Shown here piece by piece: positions 44,081 to 52,174 of a stretch of DNA of 64,000 nt. A program made the translations under genes and the position numbers. Positions within the stretch are counted from its first letter, which is position 1, and each line of letters begins with the position of its first letter. The notes beneath the pieces were generated by a model. The model saw nothing but the letters and a program-made list of their open reading frames with translations, searched no databases and was not told the origin of the DNA. Source of the stretch: Williamsia soli (GTDB taxonomy: Bacteria > Actinomycetota > Actinomycetes > Mycobacteriales > Mycobacteriaceae); NCBI RefSeq assembly GCF_017377795.1, contig NZ_JAFRDR010000001.1:949369-1013368 (forward strand). Reading direction: 5' to 3'.

Positions 44081-45990
44081 CCGACACCGACAGCAATCGA
44101 CCTGTCCGCCGCCGCGCACGCATCGTCCGCGAGGTGGCGCTGACGATGGGCGCCGTCACCGGCCTCTTGTGCATCATCACTGCCGCGGCTGCTCTGCTGT
44201 TCGGCATCACACCGCTGATCGTTCAGTCGGGGTCGATGGAACCGACCATGCCGACGGGCGCCTTGGCCATCGCACGCACGGTCCCCGCTACCGACATCCG
44301 ACCCGGCGACGTCATCAGCATCACGAACCAACACGGCATCCACATCACCCACCGCGTCGTATCGGTCGACTCGACCACGGAAAAGGCTGCAGCACTCACC
44401 CTTCAAGGTGACGCCAACAGCGTTCCGGACGCCCAGTCCTACGTGATCACCGCCGCCGAGCGGGTCGTCTTCCACGTCGACGGGCTCGGGTATGTGGCCG
44501 CTTGGCTTCACACTCCCGCCGCTAAAGTCCTCGGCGGACTGGCGGTGGTCGCGCTGCTGTGGCTCGTGGTCTTCCCCGCCGGCCGTCGGCGGTCGAACAA
44601 GGCCCGCCCGCCGACTCGCCCGCGCAAGCCACAACACCTCGCAAGCAGTGCCTCGTCCCTCGTAATTGTCGGACTCGCAACAGCATTGGCGGTCGTCGCC
44701 GGCAATGCTCAGGGATCCGCGGCGGCCTATACTGATTCGGCTACGGCCACCACGGGTTCGTTCGCGTCTCGCAGCGATTTCGTCCCGCGGTTGAACGATC
44801 CATTTTTCGGGTTGACCTACGTCACCTGCACCAACAGCACGTTGACGAGTCCTGCCGTGGTGACACTGGACTGGAAGCACCTCGGCGCTCCCTACCAGTA
44901 CCGGATCATCCTTCGCGACCTCTCGGGCAATGTGTGGCGAACCGTCGACGTCAACCCCGGATCAGCAGCTGTCGGTTCGACTCTGTCGGCAACTCTCGGC
45001 GCCAGCGGATTTCCGATTGACATCGTTTCGTGGGACTACGATGCCGAGATTCATACGATGCTTCCCGGGGGTGCTGTTTCTGCGGGCTGGCGTGGCTATC
45101 GTGTGTACAAGAGTTTGTATTCGTCCAACCTGCAATGCCGTTTCGGCCTGGAGACATCCGGGGCCACGGCCTACATCCCGCCACCGGCGTCCATCACGTG
45201 CGTGACGAATACTGCGCAGAAGACTGCCACGTTCTCGTGGCCGCACCTTTCCGGGTACACCTACCGCTTCATAGTGCGGGACGCGACCACCGGCAGCATT
45301 GCATACACGTCGAACATCTTGACGGCCGGCGCTACGCCCGCAGGGCAAGCGGTGACGAAGACACTTGCCTACAGCGAACTCACGGCCGCACATCTGAGCG
45401 GCACCGGTGCGGTTGTCGAGGTTCGTACCCGCGTGAACGACACCACCCAGTCGACAGAGTTTGTATCCCGGCAGGTGACTGCCAGTGCTGCCAACGGCGT
45501 GGCATGCGTAGCGCCCGCAGCAGGTGCCCGGATGGCCGCACCCACCACGACGACGAGCCCCGGCGGCACGTCGTCGCCGACGCAAAGTTCTACAACTGCC
45601 GATACATCACCGTCTGCCGCACCGCCCGTGACGACGAGTACTACGCCGACCACCCCGACCACAACCACAACAACGACCACGTCAATGACCACGTCGACTC
45701 CCACGTCGACCTCGACCACCACCGCTGCACCGACATCGCCGGCCGAGGAGGCACTGTCGGCGACCACGATCTCGTCGACCGGAAACTACTCGGCTCAGTT
45801 GATGCAGACCGCGTCCGGCCCGGCGGTGATCATCCGCAGCGCGGACGGGGTGGAGGTCCACCGCGTGTCGGCGGCGCTCGACGACAGCCTGCAGTGGGTT
45901 CCGGGTTCAGACGAATTGCGAGTGATCAGCGCGACGGGATCGGTCACCATCAGCCGCCAATCCGGAGTGTGGGTGACAACGCCGAGCTGA
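44077..45990 (+). CDS. SipW-type signal peptidase fused to a substrate-like extracellular region
   Basis: 637 residues. Residues 1-175 are a SipW peptidase: first helix about 22-45, Ser53 in 'QSGSMEPTMPTG', His92 in 'IHITHRVVS', 'TLQGDANSVPDAQSYVI', and a helix about 150-167. After a basic loop comes a third helix, 'LVIVGLATALAVVAGNAQG', then 'AAAYTDSATATTGSFAS', which resembles the cleavage region of a SipW substrate. The rest is extracellular: two related beta modules (about 235-350 and 360-480, each with 'ITCVTN' or 'VTCTNS' starts), a Thr/Ser/Pro mucin-like stretch (about 490-555), and a final beta domain. So protease and apparent substrate share one chain. Confidence 0.87.
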   Translation: MTDTDSNRPVRRRARIVREVALTMGAVTGLLCIITAAAALLFGITPLIVQSGSMEPTMPTGALAIARTVPATDIRPGDVISITNQHGIHITHRVVSVDSTTEKAAALTLQGDANSVPDAQSYVITAAERVVFHVDGLGYVAAWLHTPAAKVLGGLAVVALLWLVVFPAGRRRSNKARPPTRPRKPQHLASSASSLVIVGLATALAVVAGNAQGSAAAYTDSATATTGSFASRSDFVPRLNDPFFGLTYVTCTNSTLTSPAVVTLDWKHLGAPYQYRIILRDLSGNVWRTVDVNPGSAAVGSTLSATLGASGFPIDIVSWDYDAEIHTMLPGGAVSAGWRGYRVYKSLYSSNLQCRFGLETSGATAYIPPPASITCVTNTAQKTATFSWPHLSGYTYRFIVRDATTGSIAYTSNILTAGATPAGQAVTKTLAYSELTAAHLSGTGAVVEVRTRVNDTTQSTEFVSRQVTASAANGVACVAPAAGARMAAPTTTTSPGGTSSPTQSSTTADTSPSAAPPVTTSTTPTTPTTTTTTTTSMTTSTPTSTSTTTAAPTSPAEEALSATTISSTGNYSAQLMQTASGPAVIIRSADGVEVHRVSAALDDSLQWVPGSDELRVISATGSVTISRQSGVWVTTPS

Positions 45991-46021
45991 TGTCTCCAGT
46001 CCGCTGGTGAGTGATCAGGCA

Positions 46022-46097
46022 ATCTGCTCCACATACACAAATCTGCTCCACTTCCAGCGCACTGGAAGTGGAGCAGATCGCTGAAGGTGGAGCAGAT
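46022..46097. repeat. Nested palindromic element, copy 2
   Basis: Inner stem ATCTGCTCCACTTCCAG (46041-46057), loop CGCA, CTGGAAGTGGAGCAGAT (46062-46078). Outer pair ATCTGCTCCAC (46022-46032) and GTGGAGCAGAT (46087-46097). It lies between the convergent stops at 45990 (+) and 46122 (-), so it can act as a bidirectional terminator. Same design as 27370-27437. Confidence 0.9.
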
Positions 46098-46121
46098 GTG
46101 GTCAGGCACAGACCGTGCCGG

Positions 46122-46556
46122 TCAAGCGATCTGATACTCCATGTCATCGCGATCCGCGTGAATGAACGTCGTGATCGCAGCGTCGACGGTGGGCGAGATG
46201 GTCAGAATGTTGTCGAGTCCAACGAGTTTCATGATCCCGGCTGTCGCGGGACCGTTGGCCACGACGCCCAGATGCCCACTAGGTGAGACCGCGGATTGGG
46301 CGTCGATCAGAACTTGCATGCCGGCTGAGGACAGGAACGTCGTGCCTGTCAAATCGATGATCAGGCAACGTGATTCGGCTGTGATTGCCGTAAGCAGTGC
46401 TTCGGTGAGTTGCGGCGCGGTCAGTAGATCGATCTCCCCCTCAACCGAGAGAATGGTCGTACCCTGGCGTTGCCTGGTGACGACGCTCAACGGAGCGCCC
46501 TTGAAAAGCTTCAGGTTGTCATTTTCGGAAACTAAAAAAGAGGATTGCGTATGCAC
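46122..46556 (-). CDS. STAS-domain anti-anti-sigma factor
   Basis: 144 residues from GTG 46556, with GAAGGGA upstream. STAS fold: 'VVTRQRQGTTILSVEGEIDLLTAPQLTEALLTAI' and 'LIIDLTGTTFLSSAGMQVLIDA' regions. The phosphorylatable Ser is in 'FLSSAGM'. Family members release sigma factors by binding anti-sigma kinases. No kinase or sigma gene is adjacent. Confidence 0.9.
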   Translation of the reverse strand: MHTQSSFLVSENDNLKLFKGAPLSVVTRQRQGTTILSVEGEIDLLTAPQLTEALLTAITAESRCLIIDLTGTTFLSSAGMQVLIDAQSAVSPSGHLGVVANGPATAGIMKLVGLDNILTISPTVDAAITTFIHADRDDMEYQIA

Positions 46557-46733
46557 GGTGGTTGTCCCTTCGACTACCAACTGTGCTGACTCGTCGCGAG
46601 TTATGTATACGACTGTCAGAAAATGGCTCGGACTGCACCGAGGCCAATGATGCCACACAATCCCTACTAAAGGGTAACAAAGCGCCCTTTTGCCAGGTCA
46701 CAACGCTGCCGGTGGTGACGCCAGGTCGATGGC

Positions 46734-48089
46734 TCAAGGAGCGTTCCCGTCTCTACCAGGTTGTCCAGCGCCGGGAGGATTTAACCTTCCCGCGAGACGG
46801 AACGTGGGAAAGGCATGGGCGGGCTGCGCAGCGGACCAGTAGAACCCTTGTCCGTAGCGGGCACCGATGATGCGGGCTTGGTGCGCCTGCTCGGCGGTTT
46901 CGATGCCCTCGATGACCAAGAACTGACCCAGTTCGTCGGTCAACGCGGTCAAAGCCCGAGCGAGGGCGCGGCCGGTGGGTGTGTGGAGCGATGAACCGAC
47001 TGCACGATCGGCCTTCAGCCCGTTCACGCCGAACGACAGCAGATGCTCGGCAGGCAGCCAGGGGCCGCCGATGTCGTCGAGGACCACGATGTAACCGCGC
47101 TCCTGTAGCTCGTTGATGACCCGGGAATTGATCAGTGCCGTGGTCGGGACTGCGACGGTCTCCGTGATCTCGAGGATGATCGAGTCCGATGCGATACCGG
47201 CGGCAGTGGCCACCTTGTCGATCCGGTCGGCACAGTCGGGACGGTAGAAGTGGTGTGCCGACATGTTGACGGCGACCTTCACATCGGCGGCATCGGTGTC
47301 AGTGGTTCGCCACCGCCGCAGATCGTCGAGAGCACGCGCCAACATGGCCAGATCGAAGTCGATGATCAGATCGGTGTTTTCGATCAACGGCACAAAGGCG
47401 CCCGGCGGGAGGATGCCGAGGGTGGGGTGGAGCCACCTCGCCAAAGCCTCCACCGCCAGAAGGCCTCCGGTCTCCAGGTCGATGATCGGCATGTACCAGG
47501 GCACGATCTCGTCGTTGTCTACTGCGCTTGCCACCTCACGGACGCCGATCTCGATTGTTGTCACGGCGTTGTCGAGGGGTTCTGCGTTCGGCAGATCTTC
47601 GGTGGAGAGGTGACCGCCTTGCGAGCGAGCGACGTCGAGCGCGTCACGCACGAGAATGGCGAGCCGTTCCAGAGTTGCGACGTCAATGATCCGATCGGCT
47701 TGCGGATCCGGATCGAGGACACAGAGGGTGGCTACCGGCAATCCCTCGCGTCCCAGCACGGGGACGCCCGCGTATGTGCGGAACCCGACGTCACGCAAGA
47801 GGGTTGCCAGTTCGCCGTCTTCGCCGCGGTCGGCAGCGTCGGCAATGACTATCGGTGCATTCCCGGTGATGACGCGGGCACATCCAGACAGCCGTAGCGG
47901 CACGACTATGCCGGTGCTGATGCCGTGGGCGGCGATGGTGTACTGGTGAGCACCGTCGACCACGTTGACCATGGCAACCGGACATCCGGTGATCTGAGCA
48001 GCCAGCTCGACAACCGCAGTCAGCCCAGGCGTCGGCGCCAACTTGGTGTAGTGCGCCGCCGATCGTGCGCGGCGGTCGTCATCCGTCAT
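46734..48089 (-). CDS. GAF-EAL domain protein (putative c-di-GMP phosphodiesterase)
   Basis: 451 residues. GAF domain about 20-150 ('AQITGCPVAMVNVVDGAHQYTIAAHG'). EAL domain about 185-430 with E214 in 'VEALARW', N275 in 'VNMSAHH', 'EITET' near 307-311, D338 and D339 in 'LDDIGGP', K359 in 'GLKADR' and E394 in 'VIEGIET'. Metal ligands are mostly kept. The usual DDFG[AST]G loop reads DDIGGP, and 'LKID' is 'LKAD', so activity may be reduced. c-di-GMP control of the neighbouring surface and polysaccharide loci is a reasonable inference. Confidence 0.88.
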   Translation of the reverse strand: MTDDDRRARSAAHYTKLAPTPGLTAVVELAAQITGCPVAMVNVVDGAHQYTIAAHGISTGIVVPLRLSGCARVITGNAPIVIADAADRGEDGELATLLRDVGFRTYAGVPVLGREGLPVATLCVLDPDPQADRIIDVATLERLAILVRDALDVARSQGGHLSTEDLPNAEPLDNAVTTIEIGVREVASAVDNDEIVPWYMPIIDLETGGLLAVEALARWLHPTLGILPPGAFVPLIENTDLIIDFDLAMLARALDDLRRWRTTDTDAADVKVAVNMSAHHFYRPDCADRIDKVATAAGIASDSIILEITETVAVPTTALINSRVINELQERGYIVVLDDIGGPWLPAEHLLSFGVNGLKADRAVGSSLHTPTGRALARALTALTDELGQFLVIEGIETAEQAHQARIIGARYGQGFYWSAAQPAHAFPTFRLAGRLNPPGAGQPGRDGNAP

Positions 48090-48252
48090 GGCCAGACTCC
48101 TCGGGGTCTCAGGGTTGAGTCTGCCGTACTAAGAGTTTTACCGATTCTTGGGCGGACATGTGACCACAACGCACCTTTTGAGGCAACAGCTTCGCCGGAG
48201 TCGACGGCCGTCCCCGAGCGAGAGTCTCCTATGGGTGGCGAATTCTGCGGGA

Positions 48253-49875
48253 TCAGGCCGCGTCACTGAACCAGTCGCTGGGCGGTGGTTCGGGATCAGG
48301 TAACTGTTCGACTTCTGCGATCCATCGTTGTTCTTCGGCGTGCCAATCCGGGTGTTCGATCTGCCAATTCGCTTCGAATAGTTCTTCTTTGGCTCTCTGC
48401 CGGAACCAGGCGGCGTGTGCTTCTTCAGCTTCGCTCTGAGCGCGCAGGGCAGCCACGGTCTCCTGGAAGTGGCGTTCAGGAAAGTGGGTGTCGTTCGGGG
48501 TGAGAGGGTCGTCGGTGCCGCGTTGGCGCCACCCGACTCGACCTACCCACTCGGGTGGACCAGTTTCCGAGGTGATCAGTTCGGTGATCCAGCCGTGCTC
48601 ACCGTCGTGTATCCGTCCGTGGTCGGGGTCGCACACCAAAGTGAGGACTGTGATGTCGGTGTAGCCGCCGTTCCTCCACTCCCGCATATGGTGCACGGCC
48701 GTGCGAGTGGCGGGTTGGTCGCAGCCTGGGCGGGAGCACCCGCGCTCGGCGGCAATGAGGGCGATGCGCTGGTCGGCGGAGGCCAATCGCGCTTCGCGAC
48801 CGAGAAACAGCGGTCGGTGCGCGTTGTCCAAGAGTGCGAGGAACTTTCGGCTGGAGCCGGCAAGCGCCAGCGCGTCCCGGACCGGAAGGGTGCCGCCGGA
48901 GGCGGTGGTGGCGATCCCGGTCTCTTTCTCCAGCTCGTCCAGGGTCATGGTGACCACGACCTTTGCGGCGTGCCCTCTGTGCTGGCCGACGGCCCGCGAG
49001 CCCACCACGTGCTCGAGCATCCGGTGAAACGCGTCGTGGTTGCGTTGATCCTGCGTGCGGTCGTCGCGTTCTGCGGCTGCGGCAAGTGCCTCTTGGTCTG
49101 CCAGATCGCCGTTGCCGCTCGGAGACTGCGGGTCAGCCGGATTGTTCATTCCCTGCCGGGCCCACTTCTCAGCCAGGGCATCCCATAACGCCCGGGTTGC
49201 CGGTGTCAGATTTCCCGAGATGCCCGACATGTGATCGATACCGGGGCGCGACACGTTGAATGCTCTCGTTCGGGCACGATCGGCGTCGTCGGTGAACTCG
49301 CCGTCGGGGTTGAGGTAGGCGATCAGTCGCTGGGCGGCTTTGGTCAGGTCTTCAGGCGACATGGTGCGCGCATACGCTGCGAGATCAGCTTCGACCCTCG
49401 ACCACATCTCCGGTCCTCGCAGAACGTGCGGAAGCGCCTTCAAGGTCTTGTGGATGATTCGGTAGTGAGCAAACTCGATGGCACCGTCGGTCAACGCCGC
49501 AGCGGTCGCCGGGTACGGAGCAGGGAGTAGATCACCGGAGAGCTCGCGGCGGTAGCCGACCCGCTCCGCGGCTTTGTAGCGTGCGCCGGCGTGGTCGACG
49601 TTCAGCCGCAACAGCGACGACAGATACTTGCCCGGCTTCAATCCTCGCTTGGCCGCGGCGCCGCGCTCGCGCAGTTCGAGTGCCCACCGCACCGAGAGCG
49701 CGTCTTCGCGGCGCCGCCCGGTCTCGACCACCTGAGCGGTCTCCACCACTTGCTCGTCCGACAACGTAGTGAGCGGGACTTGAGTCAGACGCTGCGAGAT
49801 CGCCTCGCGCGCAACGACCAACTCGGCGGCATCCATGTGCTGGATGACGTTCAAGAGACCGCCTGATTCGCTCAT
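48253..49875 (-). CDS. DUF222/HNH endonuclease (13E12 repeat family)
   Basis: 540 residues. N-terminal DUF222 helical region about 20-330 ('RREDALSVRWALELRERG'). C-terminal HNH motif 'CSRPGCDQPATRTAVHHMREW', then 'LVCDPDHGRIHDGEHGW', with zinc-type Cys and the His-Asn/His set. Members are multicopy in mycolata genomes; function is poorly known. Confidence 0.92.
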   Translation of the reverse strand: MSESGGLLNVIQHMDAAELVVAREAISQRLTQVPLTTLSDEQVVETAQVVETGRRREDALSVRWALELRERGAAAKRGLKPGKYLSSLLRLNVDHAGARYKAAERVGYRRELSGDLLPAPYPATAAALTDGAIEFAHYRIIHKTLKALPHVLRGPEMWSRVEADLAAYARTMSPEDLTKAAQRLIAYLNPDGEFTDDADRARTRAFNVSRPGIDHMSGISGNLTPATRALWDALAEKWARQGMNNPADPQSPSGNGDLADQEALAAAAERDDRTQDQRNHDAFHRMLEHVVGSRAVGQHRGHAAKVVVTMTLDELEKETGIATTASGGTLPVRDALALAGSSRKFLALLDNAHRPLFLGREARLASADQRIALIAAERGCSRPGCDQPATRTAVHHMREWRNGGYTDITVLTLVCDPDHGRIHDGEHGWITELITSETGPPEWVGRVGWRQRGTDDPLTPNDTHFPERHFQETVAALRAQSEAEEAHAAWFRQRAKEELFEANWQIEHPDWHAEEQRWIAEVEQLPDPEPPPSDWFSDAA

Positions 49876-49940
49876 GTGTTCGACTATGGCACATGCCTCT
49901 GACAGTCCCGTTGGTGCAGGTCAACCAGTGCGCTGCCCAA

Positions 49941-50150
49941 CTACCGTCCGGGCGGGACGTCGATCTTTCGACTGCGGGCGACCTCGTTGGCGTGGTCGAG
50001 TTCGTCTCGACTGTTGCTCTGCTCGAGTTGATCGCCTTCGGGCGTGGTGCTGTCGAACGCCGCTTGTACGCGTGCCCGTAGATCTTTGATGTGCTCCACG
50101 AGTTCGTCGTCACTCATGGTCTCGGGCGCGGGATGCGAGTTATCCGTCAT
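49941..50150 (-). CDS. Small hydrophilic protein of unknown function
   Basis: 69 residues from ATG 50150. Strongly charged, with the helix 'SDDELVEHIKDLRARVQAAF' and no membrane part. Located between the DUF222 and phosphatase genes on the same strand. Confidence 0.55.
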   Translation of the reverse strand: MTDNSHPAPETMSDDELVEHIKDLRARVQAAFDSTTPEGDQLEQSNSRDELDHANEVARSRKIDVPPGR

Positions 50151-50195
50151 CGCCTCAGTATTGCCGAGACGAGAAGCACTGATGCGGCGTGTCGG

Positions 50196-50675
50196 TTACA
50201 GCCCTTTGCTGATCACGGGGATCGCCGCATCGATTGCCTCGGCGATCTCGGCCGCGGCCCTGTCGAACTCCGCCGCTGGTTTGCCCAGGGGGTCGGCAAT
50301 GTCCAGGGACGCAGCGTTGCGATCGGCGCTGAGCGAGGGGTCGAGGCCGGCTTCGCGGAGAGTGATGATCGTGCGCCAGCGGATCGGCGCCAGCTGGCGG
50401 GCTGCGGCCCGGTGGTCGCGGGCCAGGCACAGGACCAGGTCGCTGTCGGCTACGAGGGGAGGGGTCAGAAAGCGGGAGGCGAAGGGGAGTGGATCGAAGC
50501 CGAGAGCCCGCAAAGCGCGGGCGCTCTCGGGGTGCATCTCGTGGCCGTTCATGGCCCGGGTGCCGGCACTGGAGACGGTCCAACCCAATCCGAGCTCGTT
50601 GCTCCGCTGTTCGAGCATGCGCTGGGCAATCGGCGACCGGCAGATGTTGCCGGTGCACACCACAAGAATTTTCAC
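50196..50675 (-). CDS. Low-molecular-weight protein-tyrosine phosphatase
   Basis: 159 residues. The P-loop CTGNICRS with Cys7 and Arg13 begins at the N-terminus, as usual. The general-acid Asp lies in 'LDIADPLGKP' near residue 128. Wzb/Ptp-type members dephosphorylate tyrosine kinases of capsule synthesis. The nearby exopolysaccharide operon makes this role plausible, but no kinase is in the window. Confidence 0.93.
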   Translation of the reverse strand: MKILVVCTGNICRSPIAQRMLEQRSNELGLGWTVSSAGTRAMNGHEMHPESARALRALGFDPLPFASRFLTPPLVADSDLVLCLARDHRAAARQLAPIRWRTIITLREAGLDPSLSADRNAASLDIADPLGKPAAEFDRAAAEIAEAIDAAIPVISKGL

Positions 50676-50863
50676 CGGTTCAGTATGCGTCCTCCGGACT
50701 CGACAGTCGCTCGACCATTGCGCGTCGGTGCCCGAACCCCGGCCTGCAGGGTTCGGCTGGCCCAGGCAGAATGCGTTGGGGCGGACGTGCGATCATGTGC
50801 CGTAACGCTCGCCTGCGCCCGTAGGAACGCCGACGACAACACACGAATCAGAGGGAGACTTCA

Positions 50864-50965
50864 ATGTCGACATACACCGCGATTGACGCCGCTATCGACG
50901 GCTTCCTGAACACCACCCCCTGGGCGATGGACCTCTTGTTCTTCTTCGTCTCCGGAGTGCAGTGA
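50864..50965 (+). CDS. 33-residue acidic amphipathic mini-protein
   Basis: ATG 50864 to TGA 50965, with GAGGGAGA (50851-50857) at good spacing. Starts 'MSTYTAIDAAIDGFL' and ends 'MDLLFFFVSGVQ'. Three Asp (8, 12, 23) fall on one helical face; no Lys or Arg; no signal peptide. Followed after 26 bases by a textbook terminator, so it is its own transcription unit. The shape recalls leaderless PorA/PorH channel peptides of corynebacteria. Confidence 0.7.
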   Translation: MSTYTAIDAAIDGFLNTTPWAMDLLFFFVSGVQ

Positions 50966-50991
50966 TCTAATCGATCCAGTTATAGCAGGAA

Positions 50992-51034
50992 ATGCGGTGA
51001 ATTCGAATAAATAATTCGAGTTCACCGCATCTTT
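50992..51034 (+). terminator. Rho-independent terminator of the 50864 mini-gene
   Basis: A 16-bp stem, ATGCGGTGAATTCGAA (50992-51007) with TTCGAGTTCACCGCAT (51015-51030), one G-U pair and a 7-base loop, followed by CTTTT. Confidence 0.93.
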
Positions 51035-51089
51035 TGTCAATGGACTCTATATACTGAATTGGCACGATGCATTATTCCGTACTTCAACC

Positions 51090-51104
51090 CTTATCATAGA
51101 TAAG
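51090..51104. promoter_or_regulatory. Short palindrome upstream of the 51134 mini-gene
   Basis: CTTATC-ATA-GATAAG, 29 bases before the ATG, in the AT-rich stretch that should hold the promoter. Could be an operator. Confidence 0.35.
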
Positions 51105-51133
51105 TGTGTTGACATTTTAAGGAGTAAGAATTT

Positions 51134-51202
51134 ATGACCTCAGTATTCAGTTTGGACATCCTCGAGATCATCGCATTCGTCATCGAGACGTTCGGGTCGT
51201 AA
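51134..51202 (+). CDS. 22-residue acidic amphipathic mini-protein
   Basis: ATG 51134 to TAA 51202, with AAGGAG (51119-51124) upstream. Sequence type 'MTSVFSLDILEIIAFVIETF'; acids at 8, 11 and 18 lie on one helical face, and there are no basic residues. Followed immediately by a terminator hairpin. Same design as the mini-gene at 50864. Confidence 0.65.
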   Translation: MTSVFSLDILEIIAFVIETFGS

Positions 51203-51237
51203 CCGAGCAGTTCCCGATATGAGAACTCGGGGGTTTT
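51203..51237 (+). terminator. Terminator of the 51134 mini-gene
   Basis: CCGAG plus TTC (51203-51213, 3-base bulge) pairs with GAACTCGG (51223-51230). It is followed by GGGTTTTG. Confidence 0.75.
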
Positions 51238-51245
51238 GAATCGCT

Positions 51246-51286
51246 GACCTGGTCTCCCGGAGCTTCGCAGCCCGGGAGATCAGGTC
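51246..51286 (-). terminator. Stem-loop ending the minus-strand exopolysaccharide operon
   Basis: GACCTGGTCTCCCGG (51246-51260) pairs with CCGGGAGATCAGGTC (51272-51286), with one mismatch or wobble. It lies 34 bases beyond the lipoprotein stop at 51320. Confidence 0.75.
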
Positions 51287-51319
51287 ATTCGCCCGTCGAA
51301 ACTGCAGCAATGAAGTGGC

Positions 51320-52174
51320 CTACTCGGCTGATGGCTTCGCGGCGGCAGTCTCGACAGGCTCGGTAGGTGCAACCGACATACTGCGAAACCAGAACTCGGT
51401 GTTGTCTCCGCGCCAGCCAACTCGCCCCGGCCGTAATTGGGGCGGCGACTGCTGCGCACCGATATCGATTGCACCGAGGACGAGTTCGCCATCCTGACGG
51501 ACCGCGAGAGACACCGAATTGTTGTCGACGCCTACGTCGGCTTCGAAGTGTGACCACGTTCGCGTCGTCGCCGGAAGCGGTGCGGTGGCGATGGTGCGGT
51601 ATGCGCCCGAACCGGTGCCCCGGGGAGCCTTGCGCTTCCACACAATCGTTCCCGAGCGCCGGACCAGCGTCACCGCGTACAAGTCGTCGGGTGAGCGGTA
51701 CCCGAACAAGAGATGAACACCGTCGTAATCCTGCTCCGGCGTCCGCTCGGTCTCGGTCGGCTCATCCGCCCACAACTCGCAGCTCATCGAAAAGCGGGCG
51801 AAGTCCTCGCGCTGGGAGAGAGCCCTCAGAACAGCCGAACCGGTCGCCGTCAGCGACCCTGAGTCCGGTGAGTTGCCGTCGATCGGGCCACTCCATCCGC
51901 ACCCGCCGTCGTGGAACAGTGACCCGCTTGTCGCGATCCAGTCCGGTGAGGTGATCGCTCCCTCGCCCTCTGAATGGCGCAGGGCGTATTCGTTGGTGAC
52001 CAAGCCTCGTCCGGGTCCGAACTCAGGGGTCCAGTGTCTGTCCGCAGGTGACCCTTGGCGCCCGCCGCAGGCAACGAGACCGCCGGCCGCGATGACCCCC
52101 AGGCCCATTCGCAGGGCCCGGCGCCGGGACACGCGCTCGTGAATCAACGGGGTGCGATCTGCAGATCCGTCCAC
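51320..52174 (-). CDS. Lipoprotein with concanavalin/laminin-G-like domain
   Basis: 284 residues. N-terminus 'RVSRRRALRMGLGVIAAGGLVACGG' region: a twin-arginine-like stretch, then a lipobox with Cys near 36. The mature domain has 'DGVHLLFGYRSPDDLYAVTLVRRSGTIVWKRK' and 'TWSHFEADVGVDNNSVSLAV' regions, like beta-jelly-roll carbohydrate-binding or 3-keto-disaccharide hydrolase (DUF1080) folds. Last gene of the polysaccharide operon, overlapping the deacetylase gene by 31 bases. Probably binds the polymer at the cell surface. Confidence 0.75.
   Translation of the reverse strand: MDGSADRTPLIHERVSRRRALRMGLGVIAAGGLVACGGRQGSPADRHWTPEFGPGRGLVTNEYALRHSEGEGAITSPDWIATSGSLFHDGGCGWSGPIDGNSPDSGSLTATGSAVLRALSQREDFARFSMSCELWADEPTETERTPEQDYDGVHLLFGYRSPDDLYAVTLVRRSGTIVWKRKAPRGTGSGAYRTIATAPLPATTRTWSHFEADVGVDNNSVSLAVRQDGELVLGAIDIGAQQSPPQLRPGRVGWRGDNTEFWFRSMSVAPTEPVETAAAKPSAE

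Noticed and set aside
50091..50909. Long plus-strand frames opposite the tyrosine phosphatase.
   Set aside because: The minus-strand phosphatase has a full catalytic loop; the plus frames are its shadow and would overrun the 50864 mini-gene.
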